From Poa pratensis (Eukaryota; Streptophyta; Magnoliopsida; Poales; Poaceae), in NCBI GenBank assembly GCA_947311845.1, contig CAMZMU010000107.1, forward strand, positions 40,036,588 through 40,100,587: 64,000 nt of DNA, given 5' to 3'. The translations under genes were made by a program, and so were the position numbers. Within the stretch, counting starts at the first letter, position 1. Each line of letters starts with the position of its first letter. Under the pieces are notes generated by a model. It was not told the origin of the DNA. It ran no database searches and saw only the letters and a list, made by a program, of their open reading frames with translations. Below are positions 20,401-32,252 of the stretch, one piece after another.

Positions 20401-22588
20401 CTATTTAGTCTTCGCTTTTTTTTTGTGAGGCCCTTTCTTCTGATCGCTCCGTAACCATGGACAAGGGTCTGCATATAACTTGAGGCTTGGGTCAGTGGTC
20501 ACTTTGAAGGGCGGAATTTCATGAAACTTGTCGTAATCTTCTGACATGTCTGTCTTGTCCTCCACTCCCACGATGGTTCTTTTCGCTGAAAGAACTATGT
20601 GGCGCTTTGGCTCATCGGCTAATGTATTCACTTCCTTATCTTTTCTTTTTTTTTGGCTTGGTAGACATGTCCTTCACATAGAAAACCTGAGCCACATCCT
20701 TGGCTAGAATGAATGGTTCGTTGTCGTACGCAACATTCGTGAGATCCACTGTAGTCATTCTGTACAATGGGTCTTCCTTTACCCCGCCGCCTCTCAGGTT
20801 GAACCATTTGCACCAGAACAAAGGGACCTTAAAAGAAGGTCCATAGTCAAGTTCCCATATCTGCTCTATGCAACCATAATATGTGACCGTGGCCTCATTT
20901 CGCCCATTGCCGTACGTGCTCTTATCATCAAAGCGGACACCACTATTTTGGTTGGTGCTCTTTTTATCTTGGGCGTTCGTGTAAAATGTATTCCCGTTTA
21001 TCTCATACCCTTGGAAAGTCCAAATAGTCAAAGATGGCCCCTTAGACAACAAGTACAACTCATCTGAGACTGTGTTGTTGTTGTTCAGATGCGTTTCCAA
21101 CCAACCGCCAAAATTCTCCATGTGTTCCTTTGCAATGGCGGAGTTATCCATCCCCGGGTTGTTGGAGCGTACAATATCCTTGTGTATCTGGATATATGGA
21201 GCCACCAAAGTGTAATTATGCAGAACTGTGTAGTGTGCTTTTGTGAAAGAATACCCGTCCCTGCATATGTATGATTTCCTTCCTAGAGTGCCTTTTCCAC
21301 TTAGTCTCCCCTCAAGTCGCGGTTCAGGAAGACCAATCGACTTAATGCCGGGAATAAAGTCAACACAAAACTCAATTACGTCATCTGTTCCATAGCCTTT
21401 GGAGATGCTTCCTTCTGGCCTAGCACGGTTATGAACATACTTCTTCAAGACTCCCATGAACCTCTCAAAGGGGAACATATTGTGTAGAAATACAGGACCC
21501 AGAATGAAAATCTCGTTGACCAGGTGTACTAGGAGATGTGTCATAATAGTGAAGAAGGATGGTGGGAACACCAACTCAAAACTAACGAGACATTGAGCCA
21601 CATCCTTCTGTAACCTTACTAGAGTGGTTGGACTGATTGACTTCTGCGAAATTGCATTGAGGAACGCACATAGCTGAACAATGGATACTCGAACATTTTC
21701 CGGTAGAAGCCCCCGCAATGCAACCGGAAGAAATTGAGTCATACGCACGTGGCAGTCATGAGACTTTAGGTTCTGGAACTTTTTCTCTGCCATATTTATT
21801 ATTCCCTTTATATTCGACGAGAAGCCAGACGGGACCTTCATACTGCTCAGGACTTCAAAAAATATCTCTTTCTTCTTTGGTAAGAACGTAGCTAGCAGGA
21901 CGTAGACGTCTTTATCCGTCCTCATTGGATGCAGGTTCTTTGGGTCTTTCAAAAGTTGCTGGTCCTCTCGTGCTTCCGGAGTATCTTTTGCCTTCCCATA
22001 CACACCCAAGAAGCCTAGCAGGTTCACGCAAGCAATCTTCGTCACGTGCATCACGTCGATTGCAGAGCGTACCTTTAGGATTTTCAATAGGGTAGTTCCC
22101 AAAATATAGACTTCTTCTTCCACAGGGAACGTGGTTGTTAGCGTCCTTCGGAACAGACTGTCCGTCAGGACCCTTTCCAAAGATTACAATCCTTGACCGC
22201 ATCATATATATCTTCCCCTGTTGCGTTACCATCGTATTCAGGGTACATGTAGTTGTCATCGTTCTCTTCTTCTTCGTTGTCTTCCATCATAACCCTTTTC
22301 TCCGTGCTTGGTCCAATAATTATAGCCATGCATGAAACCAGAAGTTATCAGGTGGAAGTGAAGGGTGTCTGTGTTAGAGTAATCCTTCTCATTCCGACAT
22401 TTACTGCATGGACAACACATAAAACCATTCGGCCCCTTGTTATCCTTAGCCACTTTGAGAAAAGACTGCACGCCGTCTATGTACTCTTTAGAGCGTCGGT
22501 CAGCGTACATCCATGGATGACTCATCTGCAAATCACCGCTAAAACCCATTACGGTAAACCAACATAATAGGAAACAGACCATATTCAT
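20401..22588 (-). pseudogene. CACTA TNP2 transposase, catalytic core deleted
   Basis: The minus strand starts with a transposase-associated zinc region ('HPWMYADRRSKEYIDG', 'MCCPCSKCRNEK', 'GFMHGYNYWTKHGE'). It then passes almost directly into 'IDVMHVTKIACVNLLGFLG', the DUF4218 region ('MAEKKFQNLKSHDCHV', 'LLPENVRVSIVQLCAFLNA') and the DUF4216-like tail ('WFNLRGGGVKEDPLY', 'FILAKDVAQVFYVKD'). The Transposase_21 segment that carries the catalytic acidic residues in TNP2 proteins is absent between about 22230 and 22130. Frame breaks also occur near 22275, 22180 and 20636. The remains span roughly 700 codons, well short of the usual 1000 or more. Confidence 0.85.
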
Positions 22589-23590
22589 TAATACAAGTTC
22601 ATCACATTAAAACCAAATTAGAGTAGTGACCAAATGTAATACATAGTTCTCATAAAACATAAATCAATTGAAACTAGAATACAACTATCTAAAGAATTTA
22701 AATCCAACAACAAATGCGATCAGAATCGCAACTAAGCTAACTATTGAACCAACGACATAATGATACCAAGCCTCTTGACTAATGACATATTTTCTAATTT
22801 TTTAAGCTTCAAGCGCATTGCATCCATCTTCATCTAGTAGGTAACGACGACGTCGGCAAGCTCGACCCCGTGAGCATCAACGATGTCGGGAATTGAAGTC
22901 CAATACTATCTTCTTTTTTAGGCATTGGAGACGAAGATCTTCACTTATCTTCAATTTTGCTTTCCAAATCGTTGTTTTCTTTTTTAAACTCGACAATAGG
23001 GTCGGCTGGAATTTCCGGTTCAACTACCTCCTAAATAAAATTTTATCTATGTCAAGTTGGTCGGCATGATTGTTATAAACACGAAAAAAAATAGTGATAA
23101 AAATTTACCACATCCAAATCATAGACCGGACGAGGGCCGACGGGGACGGATATCAAAACAATGACACTGTACATATAAAAAACATAGAAAATTATACAAG
23201 AAAAAATAATTATGCATTCAAATCATACAAGTAATGTTTTTAAATAAAAGATAAAAAATAGGCTCACCGAGGTGGTGCCGGTCACGGGACGGCGGGGGCT
23301 ATCGACGGCGGTGAGGACCGAGACGACACTAAAATCTACAAATCATAAATTAATTTGAGCTCAAAATACATATAAAAATATGAACTACCTAGCTTAGCAT
23401 TTCATCAAACACCTAGGTAGCACTACAAAAATGAAATGAGCTAAACTTGTATGGAAATGCTAAAATTCGGCCGCCGGGTGAAAGGATCGTGTCGTCTATC
23501 TTGACAAATCTTGGGAAAAAATGGAGCTACACTTGAGCTGAGAGAGAAAACAATGGAGATGAACTTGAGAGCTCAAAAATGGTGGCCGGC
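22589..23590 (-). other. CACTA 5' region with a degenerate coiled-coil exon
   Basis: This stretch is AT-rich with no intact gene. Around 23040-22850 the minus strand encodes a charged, helix-like fragment ('EFKKENNDLESKIEDK') that breaks at stops. It may be a decayed upstream exon of the transposase gene. Confidence 0.35.
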
Positions 23591-23599
23591 CCGGGGTGG

Positions 23600-23867
23600 G
23601 AGATGATATAGCGGGACCTCTAGTCCCGGGTTGTACCACGGCCCGGGACGAAAGGCCCACCCTCCAGTCTCCACCCTGCCGCTGACTGCCTCGGTTCCGG
23701 GTGGTATTACGGCCCGGAACTAGAGGTGCCCTACGACCCGGGACCGGACCTGCGCAGCGTCAGAGCCGCCGGCCCGGTACTAGTTCCCTCCTCTAGTTCG
23801 GGTTCAAACCACGCCCGAGACTAGATCCCAACACCGCTCTCCACCAAAGGTCCGGTTTCCACTAGTG
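23600..23867. repeat. Right subterminal repeats and TIR of CACTA 1
   Basis: Multiple 'ACCTCTAGTCCCGGG' and 'GGCCCGGAACTAGAGG' type repeats lead to the terminal CACTAGTGGAAACCGGACC read on the minus strand. The end at 23867 abuts DUF3615 coding sequence. Confidence 0.8.
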
Positions 23868-25935
23868 GGCCGCCTCCTCACCAACGGCGACGGCTCGTGC
23901 CTCGGCCTCCTCGATCCCATCTCCAACATCATCCTCAACACCCTCGCCCTCCTCCGCAAAAGCACCCCCGCCGACTCTCCACCCGCCGCTAAGAGGAAGA
24001 GGTCCAAGAAGAGAAAAGCTTTCGACGAAACTGACTATGCTTGCGGACTGATGGCAAGCGGATCATGCTCCAGCCTCGCCAACTTCCTCCGCGCCTACTT
24101 CGGCTGCCTCACCGACCAACAGGCCTACTGCGACATCTACTGGGCCGGAGCCGATCTCCCTCTCGCCGTCATGCTCGTCCAGCACGACCTCTATCAGCAG
24201 CCTCACGCCCTCGACCCTGAGTCCGCAAGGACGCTGGCCGCCCTCAAGTCGGCCGCCACCCGTGCAGATCACCCTATGCCTGACATCCTGGTGCAGCTAA
24301 TGGCGACCCGGCTCTACACCCATGATGGCTTTGCCCTTCTTAAGAAGAAACTTTCAGGTGATTGTCGTCTCACCACTAAGAACGTTAGGGCCATCCACCG
24401 TCTACTGCAACGCCCCTATGATGATGATGGTGATGCCCAAATCGCCGCCGCCACGACTTCCGTCAATGTCTCTTCAGATGATAGCACCATCACCACCACC
24501 ACCACTACCACTATTCGCCGGGTTGCTCATCGCAACACGTCCCTGCGCCATATTGACGATATGCTGCCAAGCTACAATCTTTCTTGCCAAAGGAAGCAAC
24601 ACATGGTCATGCTTTGAAGAAGACCCCGTGCTGCGATTACCTGCAGTCTCTCAAGATGTACTTCAAGGTATGATACACGACATGTACGTCACGGCGCTCA
24701 CGTTGCTGCCCACACCAGCCTCAGGCTCCCTCATGGGCAGCATCCTCATGGCCGGACACTGCTACGGCTCCATGGACCCTGTCTCCAACATCATCGTCAA
24801 CTCCATCTGCTACAACAAACATCTTTCCGAGTCTGACAGCGTCAACACCACCGACATCTTCGACCCCCTCTATCTTATCCGCACCGAGCTTCATTCCCTC
24901 AGGGCCTTACGAAGATCGCCGCATTCGTGGACCCCCAATTCTCAATGGCGGCTTGTGCTCTCGAGAACCTATGCAGTGCAAAATGCGACATTGTTAGCAT
25001 GATATCATCATCATCATCATCGACACGGACGAACCTATTTCACGAGGCGGCCATGGCCGCTGGACACCCTTTGCCCCTTGAGCTGGGTGAACTGCACCAA
25101 CAGCTGCTGCTGATGCCCGTTGAGCGAAACAAACTCTTCTCCATGATGACCGAGGCTCGAACTAGTGGCACTGTGTTGCCCATTCATGAGATAGCTTCCA
25201 TTCTGGACATGGTGTTGAGCAGCAGCAGCTCCAGGGCTCAAACACCAATACTAGCGACACAGGCTCCCAAACCTTGTGTAGAGGAGTTCGTGGAGTGGAA
25301 GAGCTGGATCCGTTCAAGATTGAAATGTTGCTAAAGGAATACGCGACACAACATTTGTCGGTAGGTTGTTTTCGACCTACAAATTAATATTTACCGTATT
25401 TCATTTCATTTTGACACACCCTACTGATCCCTTGCTTGTTGTAGGAACCAAAATATACTCTCGACTTTATATGTGGTGTGGAGAAAATCGGAATAGGCCC
25501 CTACCGCAGCGCACGCATGTGCTACAACGTTAATTTTATGGCTACTTGTGGTTTGCGGCTGCAGAACACGCTCTTCTTTGCTGAATTCTGGTCGTCCGGG
25601 AATGAGCCAAAGCCCAATTTCTGTCACCCTATACCCTATCCATATGCTAGTAAGTCCTTGCTTGTTCCATCAAAGCAGAATAATCTGAATTCGTTTATAT
25701 ATATGAAGGTTTTTTCTATCTGTTATACTGAATAATAATCATGGTGGGGTTAACCATAGGCCGATGCTACTATGGCGTGCGTAAGGTGAGGAGGATTGTG
25801 TATCCAGACCGTGCGGAGTACATCCTGCACAGCGTCAAATCCAGCAGCGTTGATGGCGTGCTAGAGATGGACCTCGTCTGCTTCAGTTGCGACAGATCAG
25901 GCGAGGACGACGAAACCAGTGAAGATGAAGAATAG
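23868..25935 (+). pseudogene. DUF3615-type gene, main part
   Basis: Continues the gene begun at 3516. The frame from 23868 encodes 'GRLLTNGDGSCLGLLDPISN' and a basic segment. A second module follows, 'GSILMAGHCYGSMDPVSN', after frame changes near 24595 and 24665. Another one-base break at about 24902 leads to 'LTKIAAFVDPQFSMAACALE', and a further break near 25296 to 'LDPFKIEMLLKEYATQHLS', ending at a donor at 25360. Two more exons (25445-25649 and 25760-25935) encode the DUF3615-like end: 'EPKYTLDFICGVEKIG', 'ARMCYNVNFMATC', 'NTLFFAEF', 'RRIVYPDRAEYI' and an acidic C-terminus. The splice sites look sound. Frameshifts and the CACTA insertion make it a pseudogene. Confidence 0.65.
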
Positions 25936-27432
25936 TCTGAGTGAATCTGGTTGTTGGTGTTCCCATTAGCCTCTTCTTCCTCCTGCTGGCTAGTGGGCTT
26001 CTTGGCTGCCGCTGCTTTCACCATTCCAAGGCTAATCTTTCTTTGTTGGTCTACTCATGCTTACTAACAAGAAGAATAACACCCACATGGAATGACAGTG
26101 CAACGATTATCAGCTGTACTTTTATTTCTCAGAGGAAAAAAAGGCAAATAAAATCAGGATCAGGTCAGGTTGTTCTTCAGCTTGGAGAGCAGAGTAGCAT
26201 CAGGAGCATCAGAGACGCTTCTGCTGAAAATGAGCGGTGTGTACGAGCACACCGAATACTTCCTAGATACAATGAACAAGACAAATGGTCAGCAAGACAC
26301 TGAGTTTCTTTGGCAGAACTTTAAATGTAAATGGACAGCAAATTTGCACAACTTTCAGGTCAAATCAGAAATTCAGGTTGACAGTATGAGGTTGCCAAGC
26401 TGAAAGGTGTTCCATCACCATGTGGCACTTGTAGCACCCGACAGCATCTGCAGCCTGAACGACGACCAGTGCCTCGACAGCCCCATCGTGGCCTCGTTCT
26501 GCTTACTGTGCAAAACAGAGATAATCTTGCTGACATGACAAATCCTTTTCACTCACCCTCCATGGCCTCGATCTCTGATCCTCACCAATCTTATTCAGTT
26601 TCCTCCTTGATTTGCATGTTTCCCTGCAGTATATTATCCCTTGAAAAGATCATACTAATTAAATAGTTTTGGCCTGTCACTTATAATTTACATATAGAGC
26701 AGCAACCCGTGTTTCACTGAATCAAACTCTACTTGCAGTAACAAACACATGATAGTATCATCATCAGTTACCGAAGCTTTTGGCAAATGGAGATTCTAGC
26801 TTCCAAGGAACAACTGCTCTACATGCATTTACTTTTCATAACAGAGATTGCTGCAATCTGTAATAGCTAACTAGGCCTAGAAATTGCAGCACTACCATGA
26901 TAACAATTCTACTACATTTGCCTTTTCACCTCAGATCATGAGGCCATACGCATAAAGCCGAGTGACTGACTAAACACATAGTAGTCAGTGGCCTCAAGAA
27001 ATAAAGATCAGCTGATAATATAAAACAGAATCAACATGTGATTTCTTTACTGAAAGATGAGGATAAAAATCATTCACGACATGCATTTGGTTCTCATGAT
27101 ATAATTGACACTTGTTGAGGCCAGATCATGAGACTAGAAGCCAGTCGTCGAAGAAACACCATGGTCAGCTGATAAGAAAACAGGGCAACAAAGTATGTGC
27201 AGTATCATTGAGTTGATCTGCACCTGCGCTCGTGCAGTTCACAGGTGTCTTCTTTACACAGCAACAACATGAGCAAAAGCAAAACATTCACACCTTGTGC
27301 TGTCTAACCAAAGAATAAAATCCATTGCGTAATCAGTTGTGCTTTCTGTTTCTCATCCCAAAGGGAAGAAAAAGGCAAAAAAAAAAAACATCAGGTTCAG
27401 GTCAGGTTGCGCTCCAGTTAATCCTTGGTTAA
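25936..27432. other. Intergenic stretch
   Basis: AT-rich spacer. Apart from the thaumatin exon 3 relic at 26160-26262, I see no gene, RNA or transposon end. Confidence 0.5.
26160..26262 (-). pseudogene. Relic of a thaumatin exon 3
   Basis: After an AG acceptor at 26264-26263 the minus strand reads KYSVCSYTPLIFSRSVSDA and ends at a TGA. It matches the start of the intact third exon ('KQSVCSYHNERLVC') at 27568. The flanking sequence (26110-26290 versus 27360-27600) is also related. The hydrophobic anchor part has been lost through indels. Confidence 0.6.
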
Positions 27433-29156
27433 TCACCGTGGGAGTGCTAATTGCAGTGTCATGAAGCTGGAGAGCAGAAGGAGCATCAGGAGTATCAGTG
27501 CGGAGGTGCTTCTGCTGGAGCCGCTGCAAACGAGCCGCTCGTTGTGGTACGAGCACACCGATTGCTTCCTGGAATACAAGACCAACAAAGACAGGATGTA
27601 ACAGACTAAAGTGTTAGTATAAGGGAAGATTCAAGTGTCATTCAGACAGGAATACGGTCATGTAGGCTGACCCGGACTTGTCAAATCAGATTGACAGCAT
27701 ATCAAATTGCTAGTTTATATGATTGCAATAATGGTTTTTGTCTTGTGTTTTAGATTCAATATCTGGACAAGTTTGCATATGATGGTGCCAAGAATCGGAT
27801 CTTTCTTTGACAACGAGATCTTCAGACTTTTGTATAAATTTCAGATGCCGGTAGAGAAGGACAAAGTTCAGGAACTAGCACTTTGTGTACCTAGTCGTTG
27901 GTTACAGTACACTGCAGGACAGAATCTTACAAAGGGTCTGGAGTTTGTTCCAATTTGGATTATAATCATCAATTGTGCAACTTTTTTTGCGACATTGGTA
28001 GTTATTGGTAGACAGAAATTGTTGGTAGCAGTACGGACCTGTTGGAGCAGAAGATGATGGTGTAGTCAGGGGACTGGGAGCAGGTGAAGATACTGGAGGG
28101 GTCGTCGTAGGCGTAGCTATAGGCAGCCGGGCAGGCCGCCTTGAACTTCTTGGAGTAGAAGGTCGGCTGGCAGGTCACTGGGCTGGCATACTGCCCGCGG
28201 CAGCAGTACTGGTCCGTGCCGAACACGTCGCACGCGCTCCGGCATGCTACCACATTTCCCCGAGTGCCCTTCATGGTCAGCTCTGACGGGCAGTCCCGCC
28301 GCAGGTCGCCGTCGCACCCGGCCACCGCGCAGCTCGACCCATTGGCGCTCGCCGCAGGCGCCACCACGATCGGCAGGTTGAACCCGTCCACCAGGCTCAC
28401 GTCATAGTAGTCCACCGACGCCAGCGTAAACTCCGCCAGGCTCGCCGGCGTGGCCCCAGAGGATGCGCACTGCAGCGACGTCCCGCACGCGCCGGTCTCA
28501 CACGTGCCGTTGCCAGCGGAGTCAAAGTCACACCCGGTTCGGCCCCACACGCGGCCCGACCACCCAACGGGGGCAGTGAAGACGACGGACTGGCCAGGGT
28601 GCAGTGTGAACCCGCCGCCGTCGAAGCTCTCCCCGGGCGTTACCGCCGGCCAGATGTCCGTTTTGCACTGGTTGATAATCGTGAGCACGCGGGCTGAGTC
28701 CACGCACCTTGTCGCACCTGTATGCCACGGCAGCAACGACAAAAAAAAGAGCGTTATTTTCTCAGTACCTTTATGGATAGCAGTTGAATTTGGTAGATAA
28801 AGAGCTCCGGTAGTTTGGATTATCAGCGGTGGTGAAAATGGCACCATGAACTTTACTGCAAGCAAGGACTGAAATAAAAGTCTATAGGAGCAGAGTGCAA
28901 GAGAAATCTGAAGTGCTACAAATGGGACAAACATAGACACCAATTGGTGGTGATGGTTCCAAAGCATTCTGGCAGTCAGAAAACCTGACACAGTCCTAGT
29001 CCTAGGAGCACGCACTTGTGGTGTTGTGTGACAAAAAAGGGAGGGGACATTCCAAATCCAGATCATTTAGCAGCAGCAGGAGGATAAAGCAATATGGAGA
29101 GTACCTGAGAAGAAGCAAACAAGAGCCAGAGCCAGAAGCAGAGCACCCCTCTCCAT
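27433..29156 (-). CDS. Thaumatin-like protein (PR-5 family) with predicted GPI-anchor signal
   Basis: Three exons on the minus strand give 288 residues in frame: 29156-29105, 28717-28039 and 27568-27433. Residues 1-18 are a signal peptide (MERGALLLALALVCFFSG). The thaumatin fold follows, with the usual sixteen cysteines plus one extra (Cys22): 'NQCKTDIWPAV', 'CETGACGTSLQC', 'LAEFTLASVDYYDVSLVDGF', 'CRSACDVFGTDQYCC' and 'YDDPSSIFTC'. Glu113, Asp123 and Asp128 of the acidic cleft are present. The Arg expected before LAEF is an alanine, and TGDC is TGAC. Exon 3 adds two cysteines, a Ser-rich linker and a hydrophobic tail ('ALILLMLLLLSSF'), typical of a GPI-anchor signal. If exon 2 read on instead, the protein would end at 28002 after ten further residues. 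Likely location: cell surface, with a role in cell-wall or defence biology. Pseudogene relatives lie on both sides. Confidence 0.8.
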
Positions 29157-29449
29157 GTTTCTTTCCCTGACAAATCCAATGCAAAAAACAACAGATGGAT
29201 ACTTCAAGCACTGTGCATTAAAATTAACCATGCATAGATGTATATAGGTAGACAGATGTACTAAGACTGAGAGGGAACACAAGAAAATATTTTTCTAGAG
29301 TAACACAAGAAAGAATATGCCCGCCAGCCATGGACATACGTTGCTTGCCATTCCTTCCTTCCTTGCTTCCTCCTGCCATTTTCCCCCAGATTCTCCAGCC
29401 AGCCAGGCAGCCTCTCCTCCCTTTTGCTCTGTTGCAAGATTCGGTACCT

Positions 29450-29820
29450 GGCAAATCCTAGTTCATGTCTGTCCGAACGACCCCGTGGACCTTGCTAAGG
29501 CCTTTGTGAGCACATCTACGGCAAGGAGTTCCTCCACCACAACCGTGCATTGCACCCAGCAACTACACTGGTTGTCTTTGTGGCAAACGGGACAACTCCG
29601 TCAGCTTCATCCCCACCACCAAACCTACCATTTTAAGCCCAACTCTATACCGCACAGGTATAAGCCCCTCGACGCATGCCATGGTCACCTCTCTTCCATA
29701 ACGAAACATCCCTCATCATCTGGGACCCAATCACCAAGAACAAGCATGTAGCGCGCATGCCACTAGACAAGCTGGTCGTGGACTACTGTAGCACGTCGTG
29801 TGTTCACATTTTTCAGTGAA
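29450..29820 (+). pseudogene. F-box family fragment, copy B forward arm
   Basis: Counterpart of 178-600. It reads, with breaks, 'GKEFLHHNRALHPATTL', 'RMPWSPLFHNETSLIIWDPI' and 'HVARMPLDKLVVDY'. The last part is a fair match to the F-box associated region of grass F-box proteins. Stops interrupt the frame and no start is visible. Confidence 0.5.
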
Positions 29821-29835
29821 GAGCATCACCGCGCC

Positions 29836-30340
29836 TTAGAGGTCCAGATCTACTTGTCTATTGGCATGGGCACTATGTGCTTGTTCTAGGTGATTGGGTA
29901 TCAGACGATGAGCGATGTCTCTTTGTGGAATAGGACGCAATCGTGTCGTGCATCGAGTGCCTTGTACCGGCGAAAGATGGAGCTGGGCTCCAAATGGTAG
30001 GTAAAAGTGGAGACGAAGCTTGCGGAGTTGTCTTGCACCCATTTGCTACCCACAAGCAAGGAATGCATGTCCTGGGTGCAATGGGTAGTTGAGGCTAAGG
30101 AACTCCTGGTTGCAGATGTGCCAGCGCCAACTTGCTGCTCACAAGCCTTCGCAAGGCCTGCGGGGTTGTTTTGGATGCAAACTAGGATATAGTCGACCAA
30201 TTCTTCTAGTGGGTATGGGTATAGGCCAGCATCTTCTGGGAGTTGTTGCGAGGAGGTTTTGTTGCCAGGCTGGGTGTTGGGCATGGACGAGGTGTAGCGG
30301 CAGCAAGGGCCGTGTTGGCATCTTGTTGACGCAGGCAAGG
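29836..30340 (-). pseudogene. F-box family fragment, copy B reverse arm
   Basis: The minus strand has an open frame from 30338 to 29901. It begins in unrelated sequence and passes into an F-box-like helix set ('PLEELVDYILVCIQNNPAGL', 'AKACEQ'). It then reads 'SFVSTFTYHLEPSSIF', 'YKALDARHDCVLFHKETS' and breaks. This is the best preserved of the four arms and supports the F-box call. It converges with 29450-29820. Confidence 0.6.
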
Positions 30341-31261
30341 ATACAATTTGGAGCGAAGGTGATACTAGTTGGTGGTGTCATAATATTGTACAGAGAAGGG
30401 TGACAGCGTGGGCGTCGCATCTCTTGTTGCGAAGGGGTGGACGGTGGTGTGGCGTGTTGTAATATATATTTTCCCCGCTGGCGAAATATATACCTTTCTC
30501 TTCTCTTAAAAAACAAATGTTGCCTCCCAAATTAATGGGATACATACTCCTGTATTGATCTCTCGCTCGATCAAAATCTCGACGAATTTGAATCTAATTT
30601 CTTGTTGTTCTATGTTAACTGGATCCAGCTGACTTTTCATACTTTAGCAGTTTCTGTATCGGTAATCTAAAAAAGATAGTTTCCCGAGAGTAACTTTTTT
30701 TTACTCCATTCGGATTTTTGTAAGTTCGCGCCAAGACCCCAATATTTATATTTGAAGCTACTTCCCAAACTTTTCTATACTCTAATCTAGTCTTGTGCAT
30801 CAATATATTCCCCTATTGCAAACTTAATTCGATAATTTAATTTATAACCAATAAATTTTTCCCTATTGCAAACTTAATTTGATAATTTAATTTTACAGAT
30901 ATGGAACAAAACAATAGTTAATGATGAATGATACGGAAAGGTAATCTCAACAGGGAACAAAAACTTGAAAACACGATGTTTTTGCTTTTTACATATTTAT
31001 TTGTGGATCTCTCTATAAAATCAAGGCCCTGGTTAGGGAGATGGCCCCGATGGGCATGTTGTCTTCAGACGTAATTGCAACATTCAGATGCCGATGAGGG
31101 GACAGTACACAACAGGGACAAAATTTTACAAAGAGACTCACTTAACTTTCTATCAATTCAGTAACAGTTTAATATAAACATCAATTATGCACAAATTAAA
31201 CTCGTAAATTGCAACATTCAGTAATTATTTGCTAGTGGGAAAATGGTGGTGGTAGTACAGA

Positions 31262-32252
31262 CCTGTTGGAGCTAAAGATGATGGTGTAATCAGGGGACTG
31301 GGCGCGGGTGAAGATACTGGAGGGGTCGTCGTAGGTTTAGCTATATGCGGCGGGGCAGGCCGCCTTGAACTTCTTGGAGCAGAAGATTGGCTGGCAGGTC
31401 ACGGGGTTCACGTACTGCCTGCAGCTGCAGTACTGATCCGTGCTGAACATGTCGCACGGGCTCCAGCACGCCACCCTGTGACCGCTTACTTTCATGGCCA
31501 GCTCTGACGGGCAGTCCCGCTGGACAGACCCACCGTGCAGCTCGACCTGTTGGCACTCGCCGCGGACAGATCACCTTCTTTGCATCTTCATGGAATGGGG
31601 ATAGTAATTTGTTAAATAAACTGCTCAAGTACTTTGGTTTATTGGCAATTATGTTTCAATATGACCTGACAACAGATGAAACTAGGTCTGAAGGGACAGA
31701 GAGCAAGAAAAAAATCTGACAAGGTGTTTCCATTTAGATTCAGTACGAACAGACAAACAATCTGACACAGTCTAATATCCTAGCAGCACACACTTGTGTT
31801 GTGTGACAAAAAAAGGAGTGACGTTCATATTCGTGATCATTTTAGCAGAAAGTGAGAGGAGAAAAGTATGGATAGTGAAAAACAAATAATCATATTTCAA
31901 ACACTCAGAAAACCTGACACGTGGTATCCTAGAAGCACACCCTTATGTTCTGTGACAAAAGAAAGAAGTGGACTTCCAAATTCCTGATCACTAGCACAAT
32001 ACATGAGGATTGCTACGGGTAAACCAAGTGTTCACCACAATTTTTGAAAAGAAGTTAGATTTTGCTATCAAAGAGAGCAAGTGATCAATGAAAGTTGTAT
32101 TTCGTACACGCCAAAAATGTTTAGTTCCTATGCACAAATTAGCATCTTATTCAGAATTTAGCAGAAAGTGAGGGGTGGTGGAAAATAATACTGGAGGATA
32201 CCTGAGAATACGCAAAGAAGAGCCAGAGCGAGAGAGCACCACTGCTCCCCAT
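31262..32252 (-). pseudogene. Thaumatin-like pseudogene, copy B
   Basis: Exon 1 (32252-32202) encodes MGSSGALSLWLFFAYSQ and ends in phase 0, unlike the intact gene. The exon 2 remnant (about 31570-31262) starts in mid-domain. It contains 'CSCRQYVNPVTCQPIFCSKK' and 'AACPAAYS', then a TAA before 'TYDDPSSIFT'. The first half of exon 2 is deleted. The shift, the deletion and the stop together mark a pseudogene. Confidence 0.75.

Larger units (their letters stand above)
3700..23867 (-). mobile_element. Composite CACTA (En/Spm) transposon no. 1
   Basis: The right end is ...CCGGTTTCCACTAGTG, the inverse of a CACTAG TIR, ending at 23867 next to host coding sequence. Subterminal repeats of the type 'CTCTAGTACCGGG...' occur at 3705-3830, 19900-20040 and 23600-23850. 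Minus-strand genes include TNP2-like (22588-20401) and ORF1 with a Ulp1 tail (16117-4134). The left end has lost its CACTA terminus, so no target duplication can be read. Nested insertions (4317-6836, about 7910-13637 and 17657-19163) account for about half of the length. It cannot move by itself because TNP2 lacks its catalytic domain. Confidence 0.7.

Noticed and set aside
24063..24272. Minus-strand frame over the DUF3615 exon
   Set aside because: Antisense shadow of a GC-rich coding exon.
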